Shown here piece after piece: positions 17,558 through 25,972 of a stretch of 64,000 nt of DNA. The notes beneath the pieces were generated by a model. That model saw nothing but the letters and a program-made list of their open reading frames with translations, was not told where the DNA came from and made no database searches. Location of the stretch: NCBI RefSeq assembly GCF_020911725.1, contig NZ_CP076620.1, forward strand, positions 2,989,001 through 3,053,000, given 5' to 3'. Within the stretch, counting starts at the first letter, position 1. Every line of letters starts with the position of its first letter. This DNA comes from Clostridium cadaveris (GTDB lineage Bacteria > Bacillota > Clostridia > Clostridiales > Clostridiaceae). The position numbers were made by a program, and so were the translations under genes.

Positions 17558-18676
17558 CTATATCATATCTTTAAAAGTTTGAACTATTGTATTTGCTTGT
17601 TCATAGTTAACCATTTGACGGTCAACTTCTATTTGTAATGTCATTATATTTGCTGCATCACATGCTTTCTTAATGATTACATAATCAAACTCTTCTGGAT
17701 CGCAGAATTTTGTCATGATCATAATAACCCCATCTGCATTATATTCTTTAGCTAAATTAACTATATAATCTGCACGTTTTTTATCAACATCATATAATAC
17801 GGAACAATTATCCATGTTTGCAAACTTTTCTGATAAAGCTTCTAAAGGCTTTCCTTCTTCTTTTGTATCTACACGATATTGTCTAGATTCATGAGCTACA
17901 TCATCTGCAACTATTTGAATTCCGTTTTCTTCAAATATATTTAGAAGGTTTTTGTTGTCTGCTAGTATACCAGATGTAACAACCTTAATCTTCTTTTTAT
18001 CATTCTTAGGCATTTCATTAAGTTCTACTAAGAACTTTTCAACTAATTCAGTATGCTCTTCTTTTAACATGAAGTAAGCACTCTTGAAAATATCACTTCT
18101 CTGAGATGCAGTAATTGATGGATAATCCACTAATACTCTGCTTAATTTTCTCATAGCTTCATTATGTGCATTATATACCTTTATTGATTTTTTTAATTCT
18201 TCTTCAGAGAACTTCGCTCCTGTTGAAGTTTCTAAATCCTTTATTACTCTCTCATATCCTGCTTTTGTGAAAGCCTTTCCTACTTCATTATTACGATTTT
18301 GTGGATAAGTCATTGGAATAAATGGTATACTTGGAACTGCATACTTCCAATTTTGACCTAAACACTTTAATGAGTCACATAGAGATGGAATTACTATTGC
18401 TGATATTCCTTCGTAAGTTCCTGTCATTCCAAGTTCTAAAACTGATTGCATTATACTGCATATGAAAGCTGGAAAATATCTCTTTGCTTCCTTTATTTCT
18501 GTATCTGCTCCCCATGCTCCAAATGGTACAAGTCCCATAGAATGAATTATTTCTTCTGGTGTGTAAACTGGAACACAAGCTACAACTTTTTTATCTTGTG
18601 CAAGATAATTGTCTAATTGCTTTTTTGGAGATGAAGCAATCTCATGAAATTGTTTTAGTAATTCATTAACTGCCAT
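17558..18676 (-). CDS. fldC: (R)-2-hydroxyacyl-CoA dehydratase, FldC/HadC-type subunit
   Basis: A 372-residue subunit of the 2-hydroxyacyl-CoA dehydratase family (HgdB/FldC fold). Cys residues in VVACVPVYTPEE, IPSLCDSLKCLGQ and MTKFCDPEEFDY fit the [4Fe-4S] ligands of this subunit. With FldB it removes water from a 2-hydroxyacyl-CoA by a ketyl-radical mechanism after one-electron activation. It begins 2 bp after the B subunit stop. In most members the B subunit carries substrate specificity, so the choice of aromatic over leucine-derived substrate rests mainly on that gene. Confidence 0.9.
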   Translation of the reverse strand: MAVNELLKQFHEIASSPKKQLDNYLAQDKKVVACVPVYTPEEIIHSMGLVPFGAWGADTEIKEAKRYFPAFICSIMQSVLELGMTGTYEGISAIVIPSLCDSLKCLGQNWKYAVPSIPFIPMTYPQNRNNEVGKAFTKAGYERVIKDLETSTGAKFSEEELKKSIKVYNAHNEAMRKLSRVLVDYPSITASQRSDIFKSAYFMLKEEHTELVEKFLVELNEMPKNDKKKIKVVTSGILADNKNLLNIFEENGIQIVADDVAHESRQYRVDTKEEGKPLEALSEKFANMDNCSVLYDVDKKRADYIVNLAKEYNADGVIMIMTKFCDPEEFDYVIIKKACDAANIMTLQIEVDRQMVNYEQANTIVQTFKDMI

Positions 18677-18678
18677 AA

Positions 18679-19914
18679 TTATTTACCTCCCTTATTTGCA
18701 TCCATAATTTCAGCTAAACCTTGAACACGAGTTTCATATTGTGCTTCTGAGAAATTACGAGGATCTGCTTGGTCTCCGTCAAAAGATGTTACAGGAATTT
18801 CACAATCTTCTCCTATTTGACGGCTCATCTCATACATAAATCCACTCCAAAGTTTACAAGAACGATTTGTATGAACTAATAGTCCCTCTGCTTTAGTTTT
18901 CTTTACAATAGCTTCTCTCTTGTCACGAGCAAGCTCTAGATTTATAGAATTTGGAACTCTACAATATGCTCTTATAAGTCCATCAAAATCATCATATATA
19001 AATCCGAATGCATCTGCATAAATTGTAGCTACCATATTTATTCCTCTAGATTTTAATCCAGTAGCTGTGGCACGAAGATGTGGCCAACATGCTATACCTT
19101 CGAACATTATTCTATGTTTTTCTTCTCCTCTAAAAGTGCTTGTACCATTTTCAACAGCTGCCTTATACTCTTCAAGTAAAGTTTCAAATGCGTCTGCTGC
19201 TGCTACAGTACCTCTAGCACATACAGCTACAGCCATATGGTTTAATAAGTCAAATCCATTTAATGGAGATGGTGTATATTTTGTATAAGAAGTAGCTTCT
19301 AACCAAGCTCTAGAAGTACGATTTGAAACTTCCATAACTTCCTTAAACTTTTCATCAGACCATTTCTTACCTGTTATCTCTTCTAGCTGTTTAATTGCTG
19401 CTAAAAATTGTCCCTTAACATAAGCTATTTGTGCATCTGATACCTCATAATCAGGGTTGAATGGAATATCAATTAAAATCATTGGTATGTTTAATTCTTT
19501 TGCTATATTTTCATACCATTTAATCATACAGTTGCAAATGTTGTTACAACAAAGAACAAAATCTGGCTGAGGCATATTCTGTTCTGGTGCATCTTTGATT
19601 TTCATATAAGCAAGACTAATTCTTGCATATGCACAAATATCATTAGAATATCCATCTGCTTCTGATATATTACAAAGTTTCTCTCCAGCACCTCTTGCCG
19701 CAATTGCAGCTGCTTGATTTTCTGGGTAACAAACCTTTATTCCTAAAGTTTGAAATATCTCTTGCGGAAAGTTACTTGCACACCATCCTATTTTTTCTCC
19801 ATTATCCTTTGCTTCTTGCACTTCCTTGTAGTGGTTTACAATTATTTCACCAAGTTTATACTTTGCTGAGTTTGGATCCGGCTTGAACTTTGGTTTTTGA
19901 ACCCCTTCTCCCAT
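18679..19914 (-). CDS. fldB: (R)-2-hydroxyacyl-CoA dehydratase, FldB-type subunit
   Basis: A 411-residue catalytic subunit. The cluster-ligand regions are visible: KIGWCASNFPQE, FVLCCNNICNCMIKW and HTNRSCKLWSGF. The WCASNFPQE motif and SNDICAYARISLAYM segment resemble FldB of Clostridium sporogenes (phenyllactyl-CoA dehydratase). As I recall, HadB of C. difficile has WSTSVFPQE instead. This favours phenyllactate, indolelactate or hydroxyphenyllactate as substrates. It begins 20 bp after the activator with a strong AAGGAGG site. The order activator-B-C matches other hydroxyacyl-CoA dehydratase operons. Confidence 0.9.
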   Translation of the reverse strand: MGEGVQKPKFKPDPNSAKYKLGEIIVNHYKEVQEAKDNGEKIGWCASNFPQEIFQTLGIKVCYPENQAAAIAARGAGEKLCNISEADGYSNDICAYARISLAYMKIKDAPEQNMPQPDFVLCCNNICNCMIKWYENIAKELNIPMILIDIPFNPDYEVSDAQIAYVKGQFLAAIKQLEEITGKKWSDEKFKEVMEVSNRTSRAWLEATSYTKYTPSPLNGFDLLNHMAVAVCARGTVAAADAFETLLEEYKAAVENGTSTFRGEEKHRIMFEGIACWPHLRATATGLKSRGINMVATIYADAFGFIYDDFDGLIRAYCRVPNSINLELARDKREAIVKKTKAEGLLVHTNRSCKLWSGFMYEMSRQIGEDCEIPVTSFDGDQADPRNFSEAQYETRVQGLAEIMDANKGGK

Positions 19915-19934
19915 TAAGAAGACCTCCTTTAATT

Positions 19935-20762
19935 TTAATTTAATTTATCATAGGCATACAGTGCTGCGCCTAAAGCTCCCATAAGCTGAGCTTTTTCTGA
20001 GTAAGCAATTGTAACTCCAAGTTCTTTTTCTAGAGCCTTACGTACTCCCCCATTTTGTGCAACACCGCCGCTCATACACACTGTTTCTCTTATACCTATT
20101 CTTTTTGCTAAGGATGCAACTCTACATGCCACTGATTCACAAATTCCTGCAACTAAATCAGGTATATGAACTCCCATTGCAAGTTGTGAAATAACCTCTG
20201 ATTCTGCAAATACAGTGCATGTACTAGATATCTTTACTGGCTTATCTGACTTTGCTGCTTCAACTTCTAGTTCATTAATATCTAATTGCAAAATATTTGC
20301 CATTACATCTAAGAATCTTCCTGTACCTGCAGCGCACTTATCGTTCATTAAAAAATTAACCATCTTTCCTTCTGCATTTATGGAAAGAACCTTAGCATCT
20401 TGCCCTCCTATATCGATAATTGTTCTAACTTCTGGAAACAAAAAATTAACTCCTTTTGCATGGCAAGTGAGCTCACTCACTTCATAATCTGCCCCCTTAA
20501 AGGTTTTTCTTCCATATCCAGTGGCTACTATGTAATCGATATTTTCTCGAGAAATCTTTGATTTTTGAAAAATTTCATCCATAGCCTTTTGCGGCCCAAC
20601 AGTACCAGTACCCGCTACGATTATAGTGGAAGCTACTATATCTTTTCCATCTTTTAAAATAACTGCTTTTGATGTGGTAGACCCTATGTCAATTCCTAAA
20701 GTATATATATTATTCCCCTCCTTATCTATAATTTGTAAAATACTTTGGTACATTTTTAACAA
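19935..20762 (-). CDS. fldI: 2-hydroxyacyl-CoA dehydratase activator (FldI/HadI)
   Basis: A BadF/BcrA-type ATPase that injects one electron into the dehydratase at the cost of ATP. The ASKHA-fold motifs are [23 protein letters not shown]-like [10 protein letters not shown] and a C-terminal [29 protein letters not shown] and [11 protein letters not shown] give the two Cys that bind the bridging [4Fe-4S] cluster in the homodimer. The N-terminus is uncertain. Family members begin right before IYTLGID, but no ATG, GTG or TTG lies there. A strong AAGGAGG site is followed 8 bases later by ATA. The nearest usual starts are ATG at 20753 or TTG at 20762, both without a clear ribosome site. Confidence 0.9.
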   Translation of the reverse strand: MLKMYQSILQIIDKEGNNIYTLGIDIGSTTSKAVILKDGKDIVASTIIVAGTGTVGPQKAMDEIFQKSKISRENIDYIVATGYGRKTFKGADYEVSELTCHAKGVNFLFPEVRTIIDIGGQDAKVLSINAEGKMVNFLMNDKCAAGTGRFLDVMANILQLDINELEVEAAKSDKPVKISSTCTVFAESEVISQLAMGVHIPDLVAGICESVACRVASLAKRIGIRETVCMSGGVAQNGGVRKALEKELGVTIAYSEKAQLMGALGAALYAYDKLN

Positions 20763-20805
20763 AGTTGAGCAAAATTAAATTTGCCACATGTATTCTTGAA
20801 TCTAA

Positions 20806-20819
20806 GTATGCTAGTATAC
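20806..20819. promoter_or_regulatory. Putative GntR operator, site 2 (dehydratase unit)
   Basis: GTATGCTAGTATAC matches the site at 16335 in 12 of 14 positions and forms an imperfect palindrome. It lies about 45-60 bp upstream of the activator gene, in the promoter region. Confidence 0.65.
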
Positions 20820-20976
20820 AAGATGTAGCAAAAAATAATACTTTTCTTTATTAACAAAAAAAGCTTGCACAATTGACTACTTGAATAATCAATTCCACAA
20901 ACCCATGATATCAATCTTTGAATAAAAAGTAAATAAGCAACAGTAAAAATACACTTTTTTGTATATTCTCACAAAT

Positions 20977-21693
20977 TTACTTGATAAAATATTGAGGATA
21001 TTGCAATTTTACCTTATCATTACTTCGTGATATAGTATTTAAATGTTTCGCTATATTTTCCTGTGCGGCAATAAGATCATCATTTCTTATAGATTCAATT
21101 ATATTTCTATGTTCTTCAATAAGTTCATGCATTCTATCTTCTGCTGCAACATTAAAGTTTCTCCATCTAGCTATATGTACCATTTGATCATTTAAAAGCT
21201 CTAATAATTTATATCTTTTCACACTATCTAATAGTATTTTATGAAATTCCGAATCAAGATTTTGGAACTCTATCTCATAATTTTTATAATTATCATACTT
21301 TTTCTGTCTATTTAAATTCTCTTCTAGCCTTTCTACTAAAGCCATTCTATCCGCTTTTCCTAATTTACAAAACATCTCATATAAAACTTCCTTTTCAACA
21401 GCAGTTCTAAGCATCAAAAGACTTTCTATATGATCTAAATCAATTAGACTTACATATGTCCCTCTTTGAGGATATACTTCAACAAGTTTTAGTTGATTTA
21501 GTCTAGTAAATACAGTTCTTATAACTGATCTAGACACATTATATTCTTGGCACATTTGATTTTCGCTAACTTTTTGTCCAGGCTCTAAATCTAATTTTAA
21601 TATTCTTTTTTTTATACTTTTATATACATCATCCGTTGATATTGGTTGTGGTATATTCTCAAAATAACTCACCATTTTATCCTTCTCTTTCAT
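20977..21693 (-). CDS. GntR-family (FCD domain) transcriptional regulator
   Basis: A 238-residue FadR-type regulator. The winged helix-turn-helix lies at about 15-80 (VYKSIKKRILKLDLEPGQKVSENQMCQEYNVSRSVIRTVFTRLNQLKLVEV in parts). It is followed by an all-helical FCD ligand domain with DSEFHKILLDS and EEHRNIIESI carrying metal- or ligand-binding positions. It lies immediately upstream of the dehydratase unit in the same direction. A palindrome like those at the two Stickland promoters sits 15 bp upstream of its own start, so autoregulation and control of the locus by a pathway intermediate are likely. Confidence 0.88.
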   Translation of the reverse strand: MKEKDKMVSYFENIPQPISTDDVYKSIKKRILKLDLEPGQKVSENQMCQEYNVSRSVIRTVFTRLNQLKLVEVYPQRGTYVSLIDLDHIESLLMLRTAVEKEVLYEMFCKLGKADRMALVERLEENLNRQKKYDNYKNYEIEFQNLDSEFHKILLDSVKRYKLLELLNDQMVHIARWRNFNVAAEDRMHELIEEHRNIIESIRNDDLIAAQENIAKHLNTISRSNDKVKLQYPQYFIK

Positions 21694-21707
21694 CTCTTTT
21701 CTTTCTT

Positions 21708-21721
21708 AGATACTAGTATAC
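21708..21721. promoter_or_regulatory. Putative GntR operator, site 3 (autoregulation)
   Basis: AGATACTAGTATAC agrees with the GTATAC-N2-GTATAC pattern in the right half fully and in the left half at four of six bases. It lies directly upstream of the regulator start. Confidence 0.55.
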
Positions 21722-21805
21722 TATATTTTGTGTAAATTTGTAAGTAAATATATTTCCTTATAACATACAATTTTATAGAATGTTCATATTTTTCTTTAAA
21801 AACAA

Positions 21806-21842
21806 ACAAAATGTCGTCTATAAAGTATAGACAACATTTTGC
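21806..21842 (-). terminator. Terminator after rubrerythrin gene
   Basis: A hairpin of AAAATGTTGTCTATA with its near-complement is followed on the minus strand by TTTGTTTGTTTTT, just past the rubrerythrin stop. Confidence 0.85.
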
Positions 21843-21855
21843 TTGAATTCTTTTC

Positions 21856-22395
21856 TTAGTAATTTATATTTCTTAATTGGAAATATGACTTTGGATGAGC
21901 ACAGATTGGACATTTTTCTGGTGCCTCTTCACCTTCATATATAAATCCACAATTTAGACATTGCCATACTGATTTTTCTTCTTTTTTAAATACGCTTCCA
22001 TCTTCTAAGTTTTGAAGAAGTTTCTTATATCTCTCTTCGTGTTCCTTTTCTATCTTAGCTACACCTTCAAATAAGTATGCTATTTCTTCAAAACCTTCTT
22101 CATGAGCTTCTTGAGCAAATTTAGCATACATATCTGTCCATTCATAATTTTCACCTTCTGCAGCTGCTTTTAAATTTTCCATAGTTGATCCGATTCCGTC
22201 ATTTAATAGCTTAAACCAAATTTTTGCGTGCTCTTTTTCATTATCTGCAGTTTCTTGGAAAATTTGAGATATTTGAACATATCCATCTTTCTTAGCTTTT
22301 GATGCAAAATAAGTATATTTATTTCTTGCTTGTGATTCTCCAGCAAAAGCCTCCATTAAATTCTTTTCAGTCTTTGATCCTTTTAACTCCATCAT
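21856..22395 (-). CDS. rbr: Rubrerythrin
   Basis: A 179-residue classical rubrerythrin. The N-terminal ferritin-like diiron domain has [37 protein letters not shown] and [15 protein letters not shown]. The C-terminal rubredoxin domain has [12 protein letters not shown] and [11 protein letters not shown]. It reduces hydrogen peroxide to water and protects the anaerobe from oxidative stress. The start chosen is the ATG preceded by AAAGGGG six bases away. An upstream in-frame start at 22422 has no good ribosome site. The gene is monocistronic, with its own terminator. Confidence 0.92.
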   Translation of the reverse strand: MMELKGSKTEKNLMEAFAGESQARNKYTYFASKAKKDGYVQISQIFQETADNEKEHAKIWFKLLNDGIGSTMENLKAAAEGENYEWTDMYAKFAQEAHEEGFEEIAYLFEGVAKIEKEHEERYKKLLQNLEDGSVFKKEEKSVWQCLNCGFIYEGEEAPEKCPICAHPKSYFQLRNINY

Positions 22396-22640
22396 AATAT
22401 CCCCTTTCCTCTTTACATCCATCTCAATTATTAACTAATAATAATTATTTATTAATTAAATTTTATACTATATCTTCTTCTATGTCAACATATATTTTCC
22501 AATTAATCAAAATTTTATTTCTATAATCCACATTTTTCTCTATTATTATTGATTTATTTTTTTAGAAAAGGTATTATTTTATAAAGTTGAAATAATATAA
22601 AAAAGAAGATTATTTTGTATCATTTAAGGTGGTGGAAAAC

Positions 22641-23405
22641 TTGGATATAGATAGAATTCTTCGCCTTGCAGTTTACGCAGGTCAAATAATGCTCGAAAGC
22701 GGAGGTGAGATTTTTAGGACTGAGGAAACTATAATAAGAATATGTAATGCTTACGGAATAAAAAATGCTGAAAGTCTTGTTCTTCCAACTGGAATAATGG
22801 TTTCTGTAAGTTCTAAGTATTGTAATACTCAAACCTACGTAAAAAGAGTTAAAACTATGTCTTGGGATTTAGAGAAAGTTTCTAGAATAAATACCTTATC
22901 AAGGAATTTAGCTGTAAAGGCATATTCTTTAGATGACTTTGAAGCTCAGCTGGATGAGATTAATTCAATAACAGGATATAATAATAAAACAAAGCTATTT
23001 TCTGCTGCTTTAGCAGCTTCATGCTTTTCTATACTATTTGGAAGTACTTTTCACGACTTTATTTGTACCTTTTTCATAGGTATACTTTTAAGATTTGTAG
23101 CTGTATGGTGCGGACGTATAAATTTAAATCAGTACTTTGTAAATGCTTTAAGTGGGATGCTTGGTGCAATAATGGCTATATCTTCTGTCCATTTCGGTCT
23201 TGGAGATAATGTGGATACTATTACCATAGGAGCTATAATGCTTTTAGTTCCAGGACTTTTAATAACCAATGCTATAAGGGATACAATGCACGGAGATTTA
23301 GTAGCTGGTCTTACTCGTGGTGCTGAAGCATTTTTAGTTGCGATTTCAATTGCCTTAGGAACAGCTGCTATCTTCCTACTAAAGATTCATATGGGAGGTA
23401 TATAA
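22641..23405 (+). CDS. Threonine/serine exporter N-terminal-type subunit (ThrE, DUF1212)
   Basis: A membrane protein of about 254 residues. The soluble N-terminal part (RILRLAVYAGQIMLESGGEIFRTEETI) is the DUF1212 signature, followed by about five hydrophobic segments including SIHFGLGDNVDTITIGAIMLLVPG-like sequence. It is the large half of a split ThrE exporter. The other half follows after one base. The TTG at 22641 is preferred because AAGGTGG lies 8 bases upstream; a GTG at 22629 is the alternative. Export of threonine, serine or related amino acids is inferred from family. Confidence 0.85.
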   Translation: MDIDRILRLAVYAGQIMLESGGEIFRTEETIIRICNAYGIKNAESLVLPTGIMVSVSSKYCNTQTYVKRVKTMSWDLEKVSRINTLSRNLAVKAYSLDDFEAQLDEINSITGYNNKTKLFSAALAASCFSILFGSTFHDFICTFFIGILLRFVAVWCGRINLNQYFVNALSGMLGAIMAISSVHFGLGDNVDTITIGAIMLLVPGLLITNAIRDTMHGDLVAGLTRGAEAFLVAISIALGTAAIFLLKIHMGGI

Positions 23406-23406
23406 T

Positions 23407-23850
23407 ATGTTAAAAGAAGTCTTAGCTGCAGCTGTAGGTGTTTTGGGAATAGGTGTACTTTTTAATGTAAGAGGCAAAAACTTACTTTTATCTGCTATAG
23501 GTGGTGGTATAGGTTGGCTTGTATATAAAATTTTTGTTGGCTTAAATATGTCTATAATACCTGCTTTATTTCTTGCATCAATCTGTATAAGCGCTTATTC
23601 AGAAATATGCGCAAGAAAGTTCAAGACACCTGTAACTGTATTTCTCATAGGTTCTTTAATTCCTCTAGTTCCCGGAGGAGCCATGTACTACACTATGTAT
23701 GCAGCAGTTCAAGGTTATTCTCAGAAAACTTGGGATGTGATACTTACAACTTTGGGATCTGCTGCAATAATAGCCTTTGGTGTTGTTGTAGTATCGACTT
23801 TTATAAAGATAATAAAATTTATTAAAACAAAGGGATCATCTAAAATTTAG
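23407..23850 (+). CDS. Threonine/serine exporter C-terminal-type subunit (DUF3815)
   Basis: A 147-residue protein with four hydrophobic segments, matching the small half of two-gene ThrE exporters. FKTPVTVFLIGSLIPLVPGGAMYYTMYAAVQG is the recognisable conserved region. It lies one base after the DUF1212 gene, with AGGAGG-like GGGAGG before the ATG, so the two are translated together and probably form one carrier. The stop codon lies inside the following terminator hairpin. Confidence 0.85.
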   Translation: MLKEVLAAAVGVLGIGVLFNVRGKNLLLSAIGGGIGWLVYKIFVGLNMSIIPALFLASICISAYSEICARKFKTPVTVFLIGSLIPLVPGGAMYYTMYAAVQGYSQKTWDVILTTLGSAAIIAFGVVVVSTFIKIIKFIKTKGSSKI

Positions 23851-23863
23851 ATGACTCCTTTTA
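23829..23863 (+). terminator. Terminator overlapping the stop of the exporter operon
   Basis: Arms AAGGGATCATCTAAA and TTTAGATGACTCCTTTT form a nearly perfect stem; the TAG stop at 23848-23850 lies in the hairpin. Confidence 0.85.
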
Positions 23864-23916
23864 GTTTCTATAAATCTAAACATAAGTCTTTAGATATAAG
23901 TTAAAAATATCTTGAT

Positions 23917-25308
23917 TTACTTTTTCAATTTTATATTTATGCTAAAAATATTATCTTTACTTTCCGCCCATATCTTACCTTCATGGAGTTCTATTATATC
24001 TTTAGCTATAGCAAGACCTAGTCCTGACCCATCAATTTTAGAATTTCTGGAAACATCCCCTCTATAAAATCTATTAAACACCGATTTTATATCATCAAAT
24101 TCATCTTTTTCCATATAATTTTTTATTTTAATATTAACTTCACTTTCATCCTCATCTACATGTATATCTATTTTTGTGCCATCTCGTCCATATTTTATGC
24201 TATTGCTTATGAGATTTTCGAATACTCTCCCTATCTTCTCTGAATCTATTGAAATCTTTATATCGTAAGTTGAAAAATCTTTATAAAAAAACATATCCTT
24301 CTTCTGTGCCTCTATAAATGATTCTCCTATACTCTGTTCTATTATTTCTATTATATTTGACTCTGACTTTTCCAATTTTATATGTTTACATTCAAGCTTA
24401 GAGTATTCAAAAAGATCTTCTATAAGGCTCTTTAGTTTGTAAGACTTATCTATAGAAATCCTAATATACTTAAGCTTGTCCTCATCATTTATCTTTGGAT
24501 TATCTAAAAGTTGAAGATATCCGATAAGAGATGTTAAGGGTGTTCTTAAATCATGAGAAACATTTGTTATCAGTTCTGTTTTGAATCTCTCCTCTTCCCT
24601 CTCTTTCTCTATCTTTTCTTCTAGATTTTTAGCCATTGAATTCATAGATTCAGCTAATAACTGTAATTCATCTCTTCCAATTTCTTTTAGTGTATAATTT
24701 AAATTTCCATTAGAAAATTCCTTTGCTCCATTTGACAATTCTTTTATATAAGCTACTTTTTTGTTTATAAAATAATATAAAATTGTCATAGCTATTATTA
24801 CAGATGTTAAAGTTATGATTAAAAAATTTTGTATTCCTTTGCTTGGAGTCCTAAACTCTTTCCATATAAAAAGGATTTCCTCTTTGTTGTTTATATATAT
24901 ATTATAACGCTGATACAGATTGCCATCCTTTATACCTTCTTGAAACACTCTTCTCATATATTCCATATCAATATGATCTTCTGTTACATTATTTGATTTC
25001 ATAATTATATTTCCGTTTTTATCAACTATAGCCATCTTAGCTTTTCTATATGCAGATAATTTGTTAAGATAATTTTCTGAATTATAATCATTTTTGTTTA
25101 TATATCTAGCAGCTTCTGTATAAAGCTGATTGAAATCACTTATTATTGTTGATAAGTTTGCCTCGTTTCTAAGTGTAAAAATCCCAAAAGACGTTGCAAT
25201 AAGTATGATTAGAACTACAATTATATTTATCATCAAAAGCTTCTGTTTTAAGCTTATGTTGATCTTTATATTCTTACTTTTCAATTTTGTAGCCAACCCC
25301 CCATACAA
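23917..25308 (-). CDS. Sensor histidine kinase
   Basis: A 463-residue membrane kinase with two transmembrane segments (about 26-48 and 168-188) around an extracytoplasmic sensor of about 120 residues. A HAMP region and the HisKA motif ITNVSHDLRTPLTSLIGYLQ (phospho-His) follow, then the ATPase boxes LISNSIKYG (N), SGLGLAIAKDI (G) and FNRFYRGD (F). Its start region overlaps the response-regulator gene by 35 bp, showing tight coupling. The signal is unknown. The operon encodes lipid-linked sugar transfer functions, so a cell-envelope signal is likely. Confidence 0.93.
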   Translation of the reverse strand: MYGGLATKLKSKNIKINISLKQKLLMINIIVVLIILIATSFGIFTLRNEANLSTIISDFNQLYTEAARYINKNDYNSENYLNKLSAYRKAKMAIVDKNGNIIMKSNNVTEDHIDMEYMRRVFQEGIKDGNLYQRYNIYINNKEEILFIWKEFRTPSKGIQNFLIITLTSVIIAMTILYYFINKKVAYIKELSNGAKEFSNGNLNYTLKEIGRDELQLLAESMNSMAKNLEEKIEKEREEERFKTELITNVSHDLRTPLTSLIGYLQLLDNPKINDEDKLKYIRISIDKSYKLKSLIEDLFEYSKLECKHIKLEKSESNIIEIIEQSIGESFIEAQKKDMFFYKDFSTYDIKISIDSEKIGRVFENLISNSIKYGRDGTKIDIHVDEDESEVNIKIKNYMEKDEFDDIKSVFNRFYRGDVSRNSKIDGSGLGLAIAKDIIELHEGKIWAESKDNIFSINIKLKK

Positions 25309-25972
25309 GTTTTATGTATTGAGGATTCTTTGGGTCTATCTCTATTTTTTCTCTTATATTTCTTATATGAACAGCTACTGTGTTATCTGCATTATAAAAA
25401 GGTTCTTTCCAGACTTTTTCATATATCTGCTCTGTACTTAGTACATGACCTCTATTTTCTGCCAATACAACTAATATATCAAATTCTCTTGGAGTTAATC
25501 TTACGAAGTTATCCTCTACGAAAACCTCCCTACTATTTAGATTTATCCTAATCTCACCTATTTTTATCTCATTTTCGTAACTTTCACTGTTTTCATTAAA
25601 TGTGGTCACCCTTCTAAGCTGTGATTTTATTCTTGCTATAAGCTCTAATGGATTGAATGGCTTTGTCACATAATCATCCGCTCCTATATTAAGTCCTAAA
25701 ATCTTATCACTATCCCGACCCTTAGCTGATAGCATTATTATTGGTAGCTTTTTATCTTCTCTTACCTTAAGACAGGTTCTTATTCCATCCATCTTCGGCA
25801 TCATTATATCAAGGACAATAAGGTCTACCTCTTTAGCTTTTAGAACCTCTAATGCTTCTAGTCCATCTTGAGCTTTAAGTACATTAAAACCTTCATTAAT
25901 TAAATAAATCTCTATCATATCCCTTATATCATCTTCATCATCAACAATCAGTATTGTAAAATCTCTCCCCAT
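25274..25972 (-). CDS. OmpR-family response regulator
   Basis: A 232-residue regulator. The receiver domain has the acidic pocket VDDEDD, phosphorylated Asp in LIVLDIMMPKMDG and the Lys of DDYVTKPFNPLEL. The OmpR winged helix shows VRLTPREFDILVVLAENRG and VHIRNIREKI with the final LVWGVGYKIEK. It overlaps both its upstream neighbour (glycosyltransferase, 32 bp) and the downstream kinase (35 bp). This makes it part of one compact envelope operon. Confidence 0.95.
   Translation of the reverse strand: MGRDFTILIVDDEDDIRDMIEIYLINEGFNVLKAQDGLEALEVLKAKEVDLIVLDIMMPKMDGIRTCLKVREDKKLPIIMLSAKGRDSDKILGLNIGADDYVTKPFNPLELIARIKSQLRRVTTFNENSESYENEIKIGEIRINLNSREVFVEDNFVRLTPREFDILVVLAENRGHVLSTEQIYEKVWKEPFYNADNTVAVHIRNIREKIEIDPKNPQYIKLVWGVGYKIEK

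Noticed and set aside
22620-23825. Additional frames over the ThrE-type exporter genes
   Set aside because: Shadow frames with Cys/Tyr-rich composition and no coding features.
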